The notes beneath the pieces are model-generated. The model did not search any database. It worked only from the letters and a program-made list of their open reading frames with translations, and was not told the origin of the DNA. A program made the position numbers and the translations under genes. A stretch of DNA of 64,000 nucleotides from Prauserella_A sp040645195 (lineage in GTDB: Bacteria; Actinomycetota; Actinomycetes; Mycobacteriales; Pseudonocardiaceae): the NCBI RefSeq assembly GCF_040645195.1, contig NZ_JBEYXW010000013.1, forward strand, positions 98,908 to 162,907. Reading direction: 5' to 3'. Of this stretch, positions 31,914 to 40,709 are shown piece after piece. How positions within the stretch are numbered: the first letter of the stretch is position 1; each line of letters starts with the position of its first letter.

Positions 31914-34469
31914 TCACGGAAGCACCACCTTGCCGAGCTCGGCAGGCGTGGCCAGCAGCCCGTGCCGCGGGAGCACGCGAACCGTGTAGCCGAGGGCGCC
32001 CGCATGTGGCAGTCGCAGGGTGGTCTCGAACACGCCACGGGCGCTCGGCGGCATGGACACGGTGACCGCGTCGTGCAGGTCGTCGGTGTCCCCCACCTTG
32101 CCGACCACAGCCTGAACCTCCACATCGGACTCGCTGAGCCCTGCGAGCTCGACGCCGGCCCGCACCCGCACGTCCGTGCCGACGACGAGCGAGTCGGCGC
32201 CCTCGACGATCAGCTCGGTGTCGCGCACCCGCACCCGCGGCCAGGCGATGTCCAGCCTCGTCCGGTACTCGGCCAGTGACCGCGAACCCGCATAGCCGTC
32301 CGCGCTCGCCAGCGCGACCATCGTCGCGGCAGGCAGGTAGCACGACTCGACGTACTCGCGCACCATGCGCGAGGCCTGCACCCGCGGGCCGAGTGTGCGC
32401 AGCGTGTGCCAGATCATCGACATCCAGCCCTGGGGCACCCCGCCGGCATCGCGGTCGTAGAACAGCGGCGCGATCTGCTGGCCGAGCAGGTCGTACAGCG
32501 CGGCGGCCTCCAGATCGTCACGCAGCAACGGATCGGTCACACCGTCGGCGGTCGGGATGGCCCAGCCGTTGCTGCCGTCGTAGTACTCGTCCCACCAGCC
32601 GTCGCGGATGGACAGATTGAGGCAGCCGTTCAGCGCGGCCTTCATCCCGGACGTGCCACACGCCTCCAACGGCCGGGTCGGGTTGTTGAGCCAGACGTCA
32701 CAGCCGCGGTAGAGGTAGCGCGCCATGGACATCCCGTAGTCCGGAAGGAACACGATCCGCTCACGCACCGCGGGGTCGTCGACAAAGCGCACGATCTGCT
32801 GGATGAGCGCCTTGCCGCCCTCGTCGGCAGGATGCGACTTGCCCGCGACGACGATCTGGATGGGATGGTCCTCGTCGAGCAGCAGCGCCCGCAACCGCTC
32901 CGGATCGCGCAGCATCAGCGTGAGCCGCTTGTAGGTGGGCACCCGCCGGGCGAAACCCACCGTCAGCACGTCCGGATCGAAGATCCGCTCGGTCCAGCCC
33001 AGCTCCAGCGCCGAAGCACCACGCTGCAACCAGGCGTCGCGCGCACGCCTGCGCACCTCCGCCACCAGGTTCGTGCGCAGCTCGCGGCGCAACGCCCACA
33101 GCTGCTCGTCGGTGACGTTCGGATCGATGCCCGAACCATCGCCGTCGTGGCCCCACTCCTCGTCGCTGCCGCCCAGCAGCGCGCTCATCTCCCTGGCCAC
33201 CCAGGTCGGGCCGTGGACGCCGTTGGTGACCGAGCGGATCGGCACCTCGGCGTCGTCGAACCCCGGCCACAGCTTCGCGAACATGCGCCGCGACACCCGC
33301 CCATGCAGTGCGGAGACACCGTTGGCGCGCTGCGCGAGCCGCAGCCCCATGTGCGCCATGTTGAACATGCCGGGGTTGTCCTCCGCGCCGAGCGCGAGCA
33401 CCCGGCGCGGATCGACGTTCGGCAGCAGCCTGCCGTCGCCGAAGTAGTGCTGCACGAGGTCGACGGGGAACCGGTCGATCCCGGCCGACACGGGAGTGTG
33501 GGTGGTGAACACGGTGCCCGCGCGCACCGCCGACAGTGCCTCGTCGAAGGTCAGGCTGCCGGCGCCCAGTATCTCGCGCATCCGTTCCAGACCAAGGAAA
33601 CCGGCGTGGCCCTCATTGGTATGGAACACCGTGGGCTGTGGGTGCCCGGTCAGCTCGCAGTACCGGCGGACGGCCCGCATGCCGCCGATGCCGGCGAGGA
33701 TCTCCTGCCGGATGCGGTGGTCGGCATCGCCGCCGTAGAGCCGGTCGGTCACCCCGCGCAGGTCGTCGTCGTTGCCCTCGACGTCGGTGTCGAGCAGCAG
33801 CAGCGGCACCCTGCCGACGCTCGCCTTCCAGATCTGCGCCCGCAGCTCGCGACGACCCGGCATCGCCACGTGCACCAGCACCGGTTCACCCGATGGCTCG
33901 GTCAGCAGCTCGAGTGGCAGCCCGCTCGGGTCGATCACCGGGTAGTGCTCGACCTGCCAGCCGTCCAGCGACAGCGACTGGCGGAAATACCCGGCGCGGT
34001 AGAGGGGCCCGACGCCGATCATGGGGACGCCGAGGTCGGAAGCCGCCTTGAGGTGGTCGCCGGCGAGCACGCCGAGCCCGCCGGAGTAGTTCGGCAACGC
34101 CTCGTGGACCCCGAACTCCAGCGAGAAGTACGCGATCGCCTCGGGCACGCGCTCCTCATCGCCGTTGTCCGCCGCCAGCCGCTGGTACCAGCGCGGTTCG
34201 GTCACGTAGCGCTGGAGATCCTCGATCGCCGCTCGCGTGCTGGCGAGGAAGCCGGCGTCGGCGGCGAGTTCGTCCAGGCGCGCGGCCGGGATGACCGTGA
34301 GCATCCGGAGCGGGTCACGAATGCGCCGGAACAGCGCGTTGTCCATGGACGCGAACAGGTCGCGGGTCGGTGGGTGCCATGTCCAGCGCAGGTTGGTCGC
34401 CAGCGCCGTCAGGCCCGACAGCTGATCCGGCACGCGTGCGTGCACCGTGAACCGGCGGACTGCTCTCAT
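31914..34469 (-). CDS. glgP: Alpha-glucan (glycogen/maltodextrin) phosphorylase
   Basis: The 851-residue enzyme has an N-terminal DUF3417 region (about 10-110, RFTVHARVPDQLSGLTALAT, NLRWTWHPPTRDLF) and the phosphorylase catalytic core. Visible blocks include FSLEFGVHEALPNYSGGLGV, HTPVSAGIDRFP, and the pyridoxal-phosphate lysine region EACGTSGMKAALNG. It releases glucose-1-phosphate from alpha-1,4-glucan using phosphate. This long form is the one found in Mycobacterium and Streptomyces. It is divergent from a secreted zinc peptidase. The usual glgE/glgB neighbours are not in this window. Confidence 0.95.
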   Translation of the reverse strand: MRAVRRFTVHARVPDQLSGLTALATNLRWTWHPPTRDLFASMDNALFRRIRDPLRMLTVIPAARLDELAADAGFLASTRAAIEDLQRYVTEPRWYQRLAADNGDEERVPEAIAYFSLEFGVHEALPNYSGGLGVLAGDHLKAASDLGVPMIGVGPLYRAGYFRQSLSLDGWQVEHYPVIDPSGLPLELLTEPSGEPVLVHVAMPGRRELRAQIWKASVGRVPLLLLDTDVEGNDDDLRGVTDRLYGGDADHRIRQEILAGIGGMRAVRRYCELTGHPQPTVFHTNEGHAGFLGLERMREILGAGSLTFDEALSAVRAGTVFTTHTPVSAGIDRFPVDLVQHYFGDGRLLPNVDPRRVLALGAEDNPGMFNMAHMGLRLAQRANGVSALHGRVSRRMFAKLWPGFDDAEVPIRSVTNGVHGPTWVAREMSALLGGSDEEWGHDGDGSGIDPNVTDEQLWALRRELRTNLVAEVRRRARDAWLQRGASALELGWTERIFDPDVLTVGFARRVPTYKRLTLMLRDPERLRALLLDEDHPIQIVVAGKSHPADEGGKALIQQIVRFVDDPAVRERIVFLPDYGMSMARYLYRGCDVWLNNPTRPLEACGTSGMKAALNGCLNLSIRDGWWDEYYDGSNGWAIPTADGVTDPLLRDDLEAAALYDLLGQQIAPLFYDRDAGGVPQGWMSMIWHTLRTLGPRVQASRMVREYVESCYLPAATMVALASADGYAGSRSLAEYRTRLDIAWPRVRVRDTELIVEGADSLVVGTDVRVRAGVELAGLSESDVEVQAVVGKVGDTDDLHDAVTVSMPPSARGVFETTLRLPHAGALGYTVRVLPRHGLLATPAELGKVVLP

Positions 34470-34547
34470 GCTTTGCGACCATAGCGAGTTGCCCGGTTCG
34501 GCGATTCCGTACGTGTGCGTTGACGCCACTCAGTAAGGTGCCGTTTC

Positions 34548-36005
34548 ATGAACCACTCAGGGGGACGAACTGCCCGGCGCAGGGCCGTGCTGGCCGGCGT
34601 TACCGTCGCCGCATTGCTGGTGAGCGCCTGTGGCACGGAGACGCAGGGGCAGTTGCAGACCGCGGGCGACATCGCGGGCCTGCCCGTCACCCACTTCGAG
34701 AGCGGCCTCAAGCGGAACGCGCCGACCCCACGGCTGAACGTCCGCAACGCCGGCTCCAGCCAGGAGGACCGGCTCGCGATCGCCGCCATCGCCGACGTCA
34801 GCGACTACTGGGCCGAGGAGCTGCCCGCCGATTTCGGGCAGGAGTTCGAGCCGGTGAAGTCGCTGCTGTCCTACGACCCGAACGGTCGCGAGATCGAGGT
34901 GTGCGGCTCCAGCACAGCCGAGGTCCCGATGAACGCCTTCTACTGCCCGTCCGAGGACCTCGTCGCCTGGGATCGCGGCATTCTCCTGCCGCTGCTGAAG
35001 GACCGGTTCGGCCCGATGGCGATCGTCACGGTGCTGGGGCACGAGTTCGGGCACGCGATCCAGTTCCGGCTCGGCGACAAGGCCGGCGTGGACGAGTCGA
35101 CCTCGACGATCGTGAAGGAGCAGCAGGCGGACTGCTTCACCGGCTCCTACTTCCGCTGGATCGCCGAGAACAAGAGCAAGTACTTCACCGTCTCCACCTC
35201 CGAAGGCCTGAACCAGGTGCTCGCGTCGATGTACTTCATCCGCGACGAGCCGGGCCAGTCGGCGGAGGAACAGGGCGCACACGGGACGGCCTTCGACCGG
35301 ACCTACGCGTTCCAGCTCGGCTTCGAGCAGGGCGCAAAGGAATGCGCCGCGATCAACCAGGCCAACGTCGACGCGCGGATCACCGAGCAGCCGTTCGACT
35401 CCCGCGACCAGGGCGAGGGGGACGTCCCGATCAACGAGGAGACCGTCGGCCTCCTACAGCAGAGCCTCGACGAGGCCTTCGCGGGTGCCAACGTGGAGAG
35501 CCCGCAGATCGTGAGCAACGGTGGTAGCTGCGACAGCGGCGTCTCGACCCCGCCGGCGTCCTACTGCACCGACGACAACACCGTGAACATCGACATGGAC
35601 ACGCTGGCCGAGATCGGGCAGCCGGTCGACCGGCAGGCCGAGTTCGAGGGCACCGAGTCCGCGGGCGGGCTCGGCGACTTCGCGGCCTTCGCCGAGATCG
35701 CCTCCCGCTACGTGCAGGGCATCCAGAAGGGTGTCGGCGCCTCGCTGGACAACGCCAACGCCGGCCTGCGCACCTCGTGCCTCGTGGGTGCATGGGCGGG
35801 CGCGATCAGCACTCCGGGCAGCGGCAACGTGCTGCTGCTCTCGCCTGGCGACCTCGACGAGGCGATCGCCGAGCTGCTGCAGCCGCGCAGCCTCCTGGCG
35901 GCCGACATCAACGGGCAACGAGTGGCGAACGGTTTCGCGCGGGTGGAGTCCCTGCGCCTCGGCTACTTCGAAGGCTCTTCCGCCTGCACCCAGAACTACG
36001 GCTGA
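34548..36005 (+). CDS. Neutral zinc metallopeptidase lipoprotein
   Basis: The 485-residue protein begins with a lipoprotein signal (basic start, ALLVSACG lipobox, lipidated Cys near residue 27). The peptidase domain carries the HEFGH motif (His165, Glu166, His169 in VLGHEFGHAIQ) and a downstream acidic QQADCFTG block, as in the YpfJ-type neutral zinc peptidase family. About 150 C-terminal residues have no clear domain. It is exported and membrane-anchored; its substrate is unknown. A strong terminator follows. Confidence 0.88.
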   Translation: MNHSGGRTARRRAVLAGVTVAALLVSACGTETQGQLQTAGDIAGLPVTHFESGLKRNAPTPRLNVRNAGSSQEDRLAIAAIADVSDYWAEELPADFGQEFEPVKSLLSYDPNGREIEVCGSSTAEVPMNAFYCPSEDLVAWDRGILLPLLKDRFGPMAIVTVLGHEFGHAIQFRLGDKAGVDESTSTIVKEQQADCFTGSYFRWIAENKSKYFTVSTSEGLNQVLASMYFIRDEPGQSAEEQGAHGTAFDRTYAFQLGFEQGAKECAAINQANVDARITEQPFDSRDQGEGDVPINEETVGLLQQSLDEAFAGANVESPQIVSNGGSCDSGVSTPPASYCTDDNTVNIDMDTLAEIGQPVDRQAEFEGTESAGGLGDFAAFAEIASRYVQGIQKGVGASLDNANAGLRTSCLVGAWAGAISTPGSGNVLLLSPGDLDEAIAELLQPRSLLAADINGQRVANGFARVESLRLGYFEGSSACTQNYG

Positions 36006-36008
36006 GTT

Positions 36009-36046
36009 GCCCGGCGACGCGGTGAGCCTTCACCGCGTCGCCGGGC
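36009..36046. terminator. Bidirectional terminator, 17-bp stem
   Basis: A perfect 17-bp inverted repeat with a 4-base loop (arms 36009-36025 and 36030-36046) sits between two convergent genes, just after the peptidase stop codon. Its symmetry and position make it a terminator for both. Confidence 0.85.
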
Positions 36047-36051
36047 AGCCG

Positions 36052-37020
36052 TCAGAACAGCGCGCTGGCGAGGTCCCGGCGTGCCTTGATGACCCGCTCG
36101 TCGGCGGGGTCGAACAGGTCGAACAGGCTCACCAGGTGCTCACGGACCCGGTTGCGGTCCTCACCGCTCGTGCGCCGCACGGCTGCGATCAACCGCGCGA
36201 ACCCGTTCTCGATCGCCTGCTGCGCGACCTCGAGATCAGCGGCCGCCAGCTGTGCGTCGAGGTCGTCGGGATCCGCCTCGGCCCTGGCCACCGCCGACGG
36301 GTCGGCCTCGCTCGCCCGCGCGGCGAACTTGACCTGCACCAGCGCGGCCTTCGCCAGCTCGTTACCCGGCTCGGAGTCCAGGATTCGCTGGTAGGCCGCC
36401 TGCGCGGCGGCGAAGTCGCCACGGTCGAAGGCTTCCTCCGCCTCGGTGAACCGCAGGTCCTCCGGCTCCTCGACCGGCCCGCCCGCTGCCTCCTCGGCCG
36501 CACGGATACCGGGCAGCTTGTCGCGCAGAGCGTCGAGCAGCTGCGTCAGCCACTGCCGGATCTGCGGCTCCGGCAGTGCACCGGAGAAGGCGTCCACCGG
36601 CTGCCCGCCGGCGATCGCGACGACCGTCGGGATGGACTGCACCCCGAACAGCTGGGAAATGCGCGGGTTGGCGTCCACGTCGACCTTGGCGAGCACCCAC
36701 GAACCGTTGCCCTCGGCGGCGAGCCGTTCCAGCACCGGGCTCAGCTGCTTACACGGACCGCACCAGTCGGCCCACAGGTCCACGACGACGAGGGTCTCCA
36801 GCGACCGGTCCACGACCTCCGCCTGGAAGGTCGCCTCGGTGACGTCGATGACCGCGGCTCCGGCTCCCGCGGGCGGCGCGTCCCCGGCGGGCCGTGAAGG
36901 AGCCTGGCCCTGCTGCCGTGCCGCATCGGCGCGAGCTTTGAGCCCGGACAGGTCGACCGCCCCGGAAAGTGCGGCGGACACCGCTGGTGAGTTGGCTGCT
37001 GTTCCACGTGGGTGTGTCAC
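36052..37020 (-). CDS. Thioredoxin-like protein with TPR tail (CnoX/YbbN-like)
   Basis: The 322-residue protein has an extended N-terminus, a thioredoxin fold (about 60-160) with an intact active site WCGPCK (Cys87, Cys90) and IPTVV cis-proline block. A C-terminal TPR-like region follows (AEEAFDRGDFAAAQAAYQRI, then a second set). This matches co-chaperone-oxidoreductase proteins that hold folding clients under oxidative stress, and the Rv1324-type protein of mycobacteria. GTG 37020 is the chosen start. Active-site residues are intact. Confidence 0.88.
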   Translation of the reverse strand: MTHPRGTAANSPAVSAALSGAVDLSGLKARADAARQQGQAPSRPAGDAPPAGAGAAVIDVTEATFQAEVVDRSLETLVVVDLWADWCGPCKQLSPVLERLAAEGNGSWVLAKVDVDANPRISQLFGVQSIPTVVAIAGGQPVDAFSGALPEPQIRQWLTQLLDALRDKLPGIRAAEEAAGGPVEEPEDLRFTEAEEAFDRGDFAAAQAAYQRILDSEPGNELAKAALVQVKFAARASEADPSAVARAEADPDDLDAQLAAADLEVAQQAIENGFARLIAAVRRTSGEDRNRVREHLVSLFDLFDPADERVIKARRDLASALF

Positions 37021-37043
37021 GGTTCCATCCTGGCACGGACGCT

Positions 37044-37076
37044 CGGCTACTTCATCGCTGGTGGGACCGTACCTCG
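37044..37076 (-). repeat. 33-bp repeat, copy A
   Basis: This stretch matches 41185-41217 at 31 of 33 positions. On the minus strand it reads as the end of an ORF, RGTVPPAMK plus TAG, almost identical to the last residues of the thiamine-binding protein encoded at 41188-41508 (RGTVPPVME). Here it lies in a gene gap between a MerR-HEAT gene and the thioredoxin gene, with no gene attached. Confidence 0.6.
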
Positions 37077-37084
37077 CCTCGGGT

Positions 37085-38098
37085 TCAGTCGTGGGACCGC
37101 TCGTCGAGCATTCCCACGAGGGCCGAGGCGATGAGGGCGACAGCCCGATCATCGTCGTGGGCCAGTTGCCGCAGGACGCCCTGCGCGACCGTCCCTGGCA
37201 TCTCGACGAGTGCCTGGGTCAGGCGTATCCGCACCGCGGAGTCCGCAGTGTGTGCGGCGAGCTCGTCGACCAGCGCACTCATGATCCGGTCCACGCACCC
37301 GGGGTCCACCGACAATGCTCCGAGGACCTCTGCCGCCTCGACGTCGTTCGTGCCCTCGACCACCATGCCGACAAGTGTCGGCACCGCTGCGGTCGCGCCA
37401 CGCCTACCCGACGCCAGAGCAGCATGTCTGCGCACCGTCACGTCCGAGTCCCCGAGCGCGTCCGCGAGCACCGCGGTCGCCTCGTCGCCGGGCAGCTCGG
37501 CGATCGCCAGGACCGCGCGCCGCCGGACGTCGACGTTCTCCGAACGCATGCCGGACGCCACACTCGCCACACCGTCACCGCCCGCCCGCGCGAGGGCCCA
37601 CCGCAAGGCGCCTGCGACATTCGGATCGGATTCGGCGAGGACCGCCCCAGCCAGCAGTTCGGTGGGAACCGGCACGTCCTCGGCGGGCGCCAGAACGGTC
37701 TGCTGTCGGCGCGCGGCACCGGGCGAGTTGAGCCCGTGCAGGAGCTCGACGATGCGCAGGACGCCCTGCCAACCGGAGGGCGCCGAGGCATCGACCGTAC
37801 GGAGTCGCTCGAGTAGCTCCTGCTCCCACCTCAGTCGGTCTTCGGTCCGTCGAATGAGGTCGCCGACCAATCCGGACGGCGTGAAGGCGGGATCCTCCAG
37901 AGCGCGTCCGATCTGTCGCAGCGACAATCCCAGGGACCGCAGACTCTCCACGTGGAAGATCCGGCGAATGTCCTCAGCGGAGTACTCACGGTAGCCGCCG
38001 ACGGTGCGGCCTGTTGGCCGCACCAGCCCGAGGGAGTCGTAGTGCCTGAGCATCCGGGTACTCACCCCCGAGCGGCGGGCCACCTCGCCGATCAGCAC
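37085..38098 (-). CDS. MerR-family regulator with C-terminal HEAT repeats
   Basis: The 337-residue protein begins with a MerR winged-helix domain (MLIGEVARRSGVSTRMLRHY, then GYREYSAEDIRRI) and a coiled linker. About 150-330 is a set of HEAT-type helical repeats (VDVRRRAVLAIAELPGDEA, VTVRRHAALASGRRG, VRIRLTQALVEMPG). The repeat half replaces the usual ligand domain, suggesting regulation through a protein contact. It overlaps by 7 bases the end of a separate HEAT-repeat gene upstream in the same operon. A palindromic box before that gene is the likely operator. Confidence 0.8.
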   Translation of the reverse strand: MLIGEVARRSGVSTRMLRHYDSLGLVRPTGRTVGGYREYSAEDIRRIFHVESLRSLGLSLRQIGRALEDPAFTPSGLVGDLIRRTEDRLRWEQELLERLRTVDASAPSGWQGVLRIVELLHGLNSPGAARRQQTVLAPAEDVPVPTELLAGAVLAESDPNVAGALRWALARAGGDGVASVASGMRSENVDVRRRAVLAIAELPGDEATAVLADALGDSDVTVRRHAALASGRRGATAAVPTLVGMVVEGTNDVEAAEVLGALSVDPGCVDRIMSALVDELAAHTADSAVRIRLTQALVEMPGTVAQGVLRQLAHDDDRAVALIASALVGMLDERSHD

Positions 38099-38778
38099 GC
38101 TGTTTCCCTGCCCCGTTCCGAGCCGAGCGCGACGATCCGCTTCGCCTCGTCGACGGCTGGGTCGAAACCGGCATCCGGGTCGCGTAGGAGCCGCTCGGTG
38201 GCGCGGACATGCGCACGCACCATCGGGTCGTCACTCGCCAATCCCTTCTGCAGGGCCGGCTCGATCACGTCTCCCAGTGCGACGAGTGCTCGGCTGAGGC
38301 TCAGTTGGACGTTCCGGTCGCCGCGACCGAGCTGTGCGGCCAGCTCCGCGGCCAGCTTTTTCTGTTCCCCGGCCGGCACGAGGACGACGGCAGCACGCCA
38401 CGCGCTCCGCGCGACCTCGTCGTCGGTGTCGTGCAGCAGCGACCGCGTGATCGCGGGCCACGCATTTCCGTCCCCGATCTTGGACAGCGTGTGCAACGCC
38501 TGGCTTCGGGCCTGAGCGCGCTCGGAACGGAGCTCCGCGCGGAGTCTGGGCACCGTGATCTCCGACGGGAGGCGGGTCAGCGCCCAGGTGAGCATGTCGC
38601 GCACGAAGAAGTCCGGCTCGATCGCGCACCGTGCCACGAGCGCATCGACGAGGCTCGGGTCGGCGTGCCTGCCAACCGCCAGAGCAGCCTGGAGCCGCGT
38701 CGACGAGTTTCCGGCGCCCAACGCGTCGAGCAGGCGATTGTCCTGTGAGTTCCTGTGTGTCGAGTTGATCGGGATCAC
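38092..38778 (-). CDS. HEAT-repeat protein, partner of the MerR-HEAT regulator
   Basis: The 228-residue protein consists of HEAT-type helix pairs throughout (STRLQAALAVGRHADPSLVD, PDFFVRDMLTWALTRLPSE, RNVQLSLSRALVALGDVIEP). It has no catalytic motif. AGGAGG precedes the ATG. Its C-terminus is translationally coupled to the MerR-HEAT gene. Both share helical repeats, so the two proteins probably form a complex in which one modulates the DNA-binding one. The function is unknown. Confidence 0.7.
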   Translation of the reverse strand: MIPINSTHRNSQDNRLLDALGAGNSSTRLQAALAVGRHADPSLVDALVARCAIEPDFFVRDMLTWALTRLPSEITVPRLRAELRSERAQARSQALHTLSKIGDGNAWPAITRSLLHDTDDEVARSAWRAAVVLVPAGEQKKLAAELAAQLGRGDRNVQLSLSRALVALGDVIEPALQKGLASDDPMVRAHVRATERLLRDPDAGFDPAVDEAKRIVALGSERGRETAC

Positions 38779-38798
38779 CTCCTGCGACCAGTGAAGAC

Positions 38799-38821
38799 CT
38801 TGTCACAGTGTCAACGTCAAG
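38799..38821. promoter_or_regulatory. Operator/promoter box of the MerR-HEAT operon
   Basis: An imperfect palindrome bounded by CTTG and CAAG (38799-38821), including TTGACG on the minus strand, lies just upstream of the HEAT/MerR operon. Long-spacer palindromes of this kind are typical MerR targets. Only the sequence symmetry supports it. Confidence 0.45.
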
Positions 38822-38902
38822 CGTGTGATGTCCCGGGCGAGCGCCATCGGCCTCCCCACGCTGACACGGAACCTGAGCGAGCGAGTCCATACCGACAACG
38901 GA

Positions 38903-38941
38903 GCGCGGCCCGCCGGGCAGGTGTTGCCGGGCGGGCCGCGC
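38903..38941. terminator. Hairpin downstream of the broken phosphatase gene
   Basis: A 12-bp GC-rich stem (GCGCGGCCCGCC at 38903-38914 with its complement at 38930-38941) lies just after the end of the endonuclease/exonuclease/phosphatase-family pseudogene and before the HEAT operon promoter. It has no T-tract, as is usual in this group. Confidence 0.6.
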
Positions 38942-38963
38942 GGGTTCGTGGTCGCTCTCGCGG

Positions 38964-39747
38964 CTACTTGTGCCGTGGGATGGTCAGCTGGCTGACCACG
39001 GCACCGTGGTCGGAGTAGAAGACACCCCGGACCATGCCGGCGCATCCGCTGGTCAACGATGCGTGACTGTTCTGTCCGGACATCGCCCTTGGCGAAGATG
39101 AGGGTCGTGGTCGCGGTGAACGGATAGTTCATGCCGAAATGATTGCGGCACTTCGACCACTCCGGAGCCCAGTCGGCGGCGGGCAGGGTGTTGAAGTCGC
39201 CGCCGATCAGCACGGGATCGGTATTACCCGCCAGCATCGCGGGCAGTTGGCGCTGCACCACGTCGGTGAGTACCTCGGTCTGCTTCCGTTCCGCGTACGC
39301 GACATCCTGCGCGGAATGCCGGGGCTGCAGGCCGGAACGGATGGCGGCCGCATTCTCATCGACGAGGTAGCCGTCCCACGGGTCGGTGTAGGGCAGCCAG
39401 ATGGTGAACAGGTTGACCTGGCGCCCGTTGGGCAGCAACACCCTGGCGCCACCGAAGTTGAAGTCGGTCGTCACGCCACCGCTGGGCTTGGGATAGACCT
39501 TCGTAACCGGATAACGGGTGAACAACCACAGGTTGTCGTCCCCGGCGGGACGTGAGGTGATCTGGATGCCGGTATACGTGCCCTTGCCGCTACGGCGGCT
39601 GAGGTCTCGCTCGATCTGTTTGCCGGAGCCATAAGTCTCCACCGAGAAGAAGACGTCCGGACGTATCTCGGCTACCTGGTCGAGCAGGTTCTCGAGGTTG
39701 TTCGGTGCGAACTCCCGACCACCGTGGTAGATGTTCCAGCTCAGCAC
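38964..39747 (-). pseudogene. Endonuclease/exonuclease/phosphatase-family protein, truncated and frameshifted
   Basis: The recognisable body (VLSWNIYHGG, VFFSVETYGSG, DPVLIGGDFNTLPAADW) belongs to the Mg-dependent EEP fold (DNase I-like). Near 39030-39055 the frame is lost. The expected ending GVFYSDHGAVVSQLTIP continues in another frame to TAG at 38964-38966. At the other end the secretion signal expected before LSWNIYHGG is missing, and the sequence runs straight into the stop of the upstream VOC gene. Both ends are damaged, so the protein is unlikely to be active. Confidence 0.75.
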
Positions 39748-39773
39748 CGTGAGCTTCGCGTCTTGACCAGTGC

Positions 39774-40124
39774 TTACGCGGTGGCGGAGTCCGTCGACTG
39801 GTCCATGACGTAGAGGGTGGCACCGCCCGGGTCTCGGTAGGAGGCCAGGAAGCCGCCCGGGATCTCTGCTGGCTCCGCAACCACGGCGAGCGTCTCCGGC
39901 CTGGCAGCGTGGAACTTCTCGACGCTGTCGACGATGAACAGCGGCCCGACCGGAGCGTCGGGGTCATTGGCGTCAAGCATCAGCTGGAGCTCGCTGCCGG
40001 GTATGGCCAGCGCAACGGTCGAGTCGCCCTCGCGCCACAGCTCCGTGTAGCCGAGTCCGTCGCGATAGAGGGCGAGCGATGCCTTCAGGTCTGAGGTCGG
40101 GACGAGCAGGAACTCAAGCTTCAT
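39774..40124 (-). CDS. VOC-family (glyoxalase-like) protein
   Basis: This compact 116-residue VOC protein has beta-alpha-beta-beta-beta units (MKLEFLLVPTSDLKASLALY, YRDGLGYTELWREG, FLASYRDPGGATLYVMDQ). Members isomerise, oxygenate or bind small hydrophobic drugs. The start at 40124 is fixed by GGGAGG at a proper distance. It is divergent from a TetR gene that probably represses it. Confidence 0.85.
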   Translation of the reverse strand: MKLEFLLVPTSDLKASLALYRDGLGYTELWREGDSTVALAIPGSELQLMLDANDPDAPVGPLFIVDSVEKFHAARPETLAVVAEPAEIPGGFLASYRDPGGATLYVMDQSTDSATA

Positions 40125-40184
40125 CGGAGCCATCCTCCCGTGTCGTAACTGGACTATGCTGAAGCGTAACGCAATTATGGTGGG

Positions 40185-40709
40185 GTGCGCGAGTGGATCC
40201 CTGTGTCGACCTCTCCGAAGGGCAGACTGGCGCTCGCTGCCGTCAAGAAGTTCGGAGATCGGCCGTTCGACGAGGTCACGGTCGGCGAGCTGGCGGCGGC
40301 AGCCGGGGTCACCACGGGTGCGCTCTATCACCATTTCGACAGCAAGCTTGGGCTCTACGCCTTCGTCCGCGAGGACGTCGAGCGACGCCTACTGGATCGG
40401 ATGGAGGGCGCGACAGCGGCAGCCGGCGAGGGGGCGGATCGCTCCGCGGCAGTGGCAACCGCGCTGCTCGTCGGGTTCGACTTCGCGGTGCGTGAGGGAT
40501 TCCTCCACATTTTGGGGGCGCCACCCTCGGGTGCGGAACGCGATCGGCTGGCCGACTTGCTCAGTGCCGCCACCGCCCCGGCGCCTGCTGTTCTCGGTCA
40601 GGTGCTCGCGGCGGCGTGGCGAGCCGCGCTGGCAGCAGTTGCCACTGGTACGGAGCCGCAGCAGGCCCGGGCTGCACTCGTCGCGCTCCAGTTCCATATC
40701 CCGTCGTGA
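40185..40709 (+). CDS. TetR-family regulator
   Basis: The 174-residue protein has the TetR helix-turn-helix (FDEVTVGELAAAAGVTTGALYHHF near residues 28-50) and a helical ligand domain. GTG 40185 is the first start; a short N-terminal tail precedes the HTH. It is divergent from the VOC-family gene. The 60-base gap has two GTAAC copies (near 40146 and 40167) that may be operator halves. Confidence 0.8.
   Translation: MREWIPVSTSPKGRLALAAVKKFGDRPFDEVTVGELAAAAGVTTGALYHHFDSKLGLYAFVREDVERRLLDRMEGATAAAGEGADRSAAVATALLVGFDFAVREGFLHILGAPPSGAERDRLADLLSAATAPAPAVLGQVLAAAWRAALAAVATGTEPQQARAALVALQFHIPS

Noticed and set aside
32406..34484. Long plus-strand frame opposite glgP
   Set aside because: It is the complement of a clear 851-residue phosphorylase gene and shows the Arg/Val/His-rich composition typical of antisense frames.
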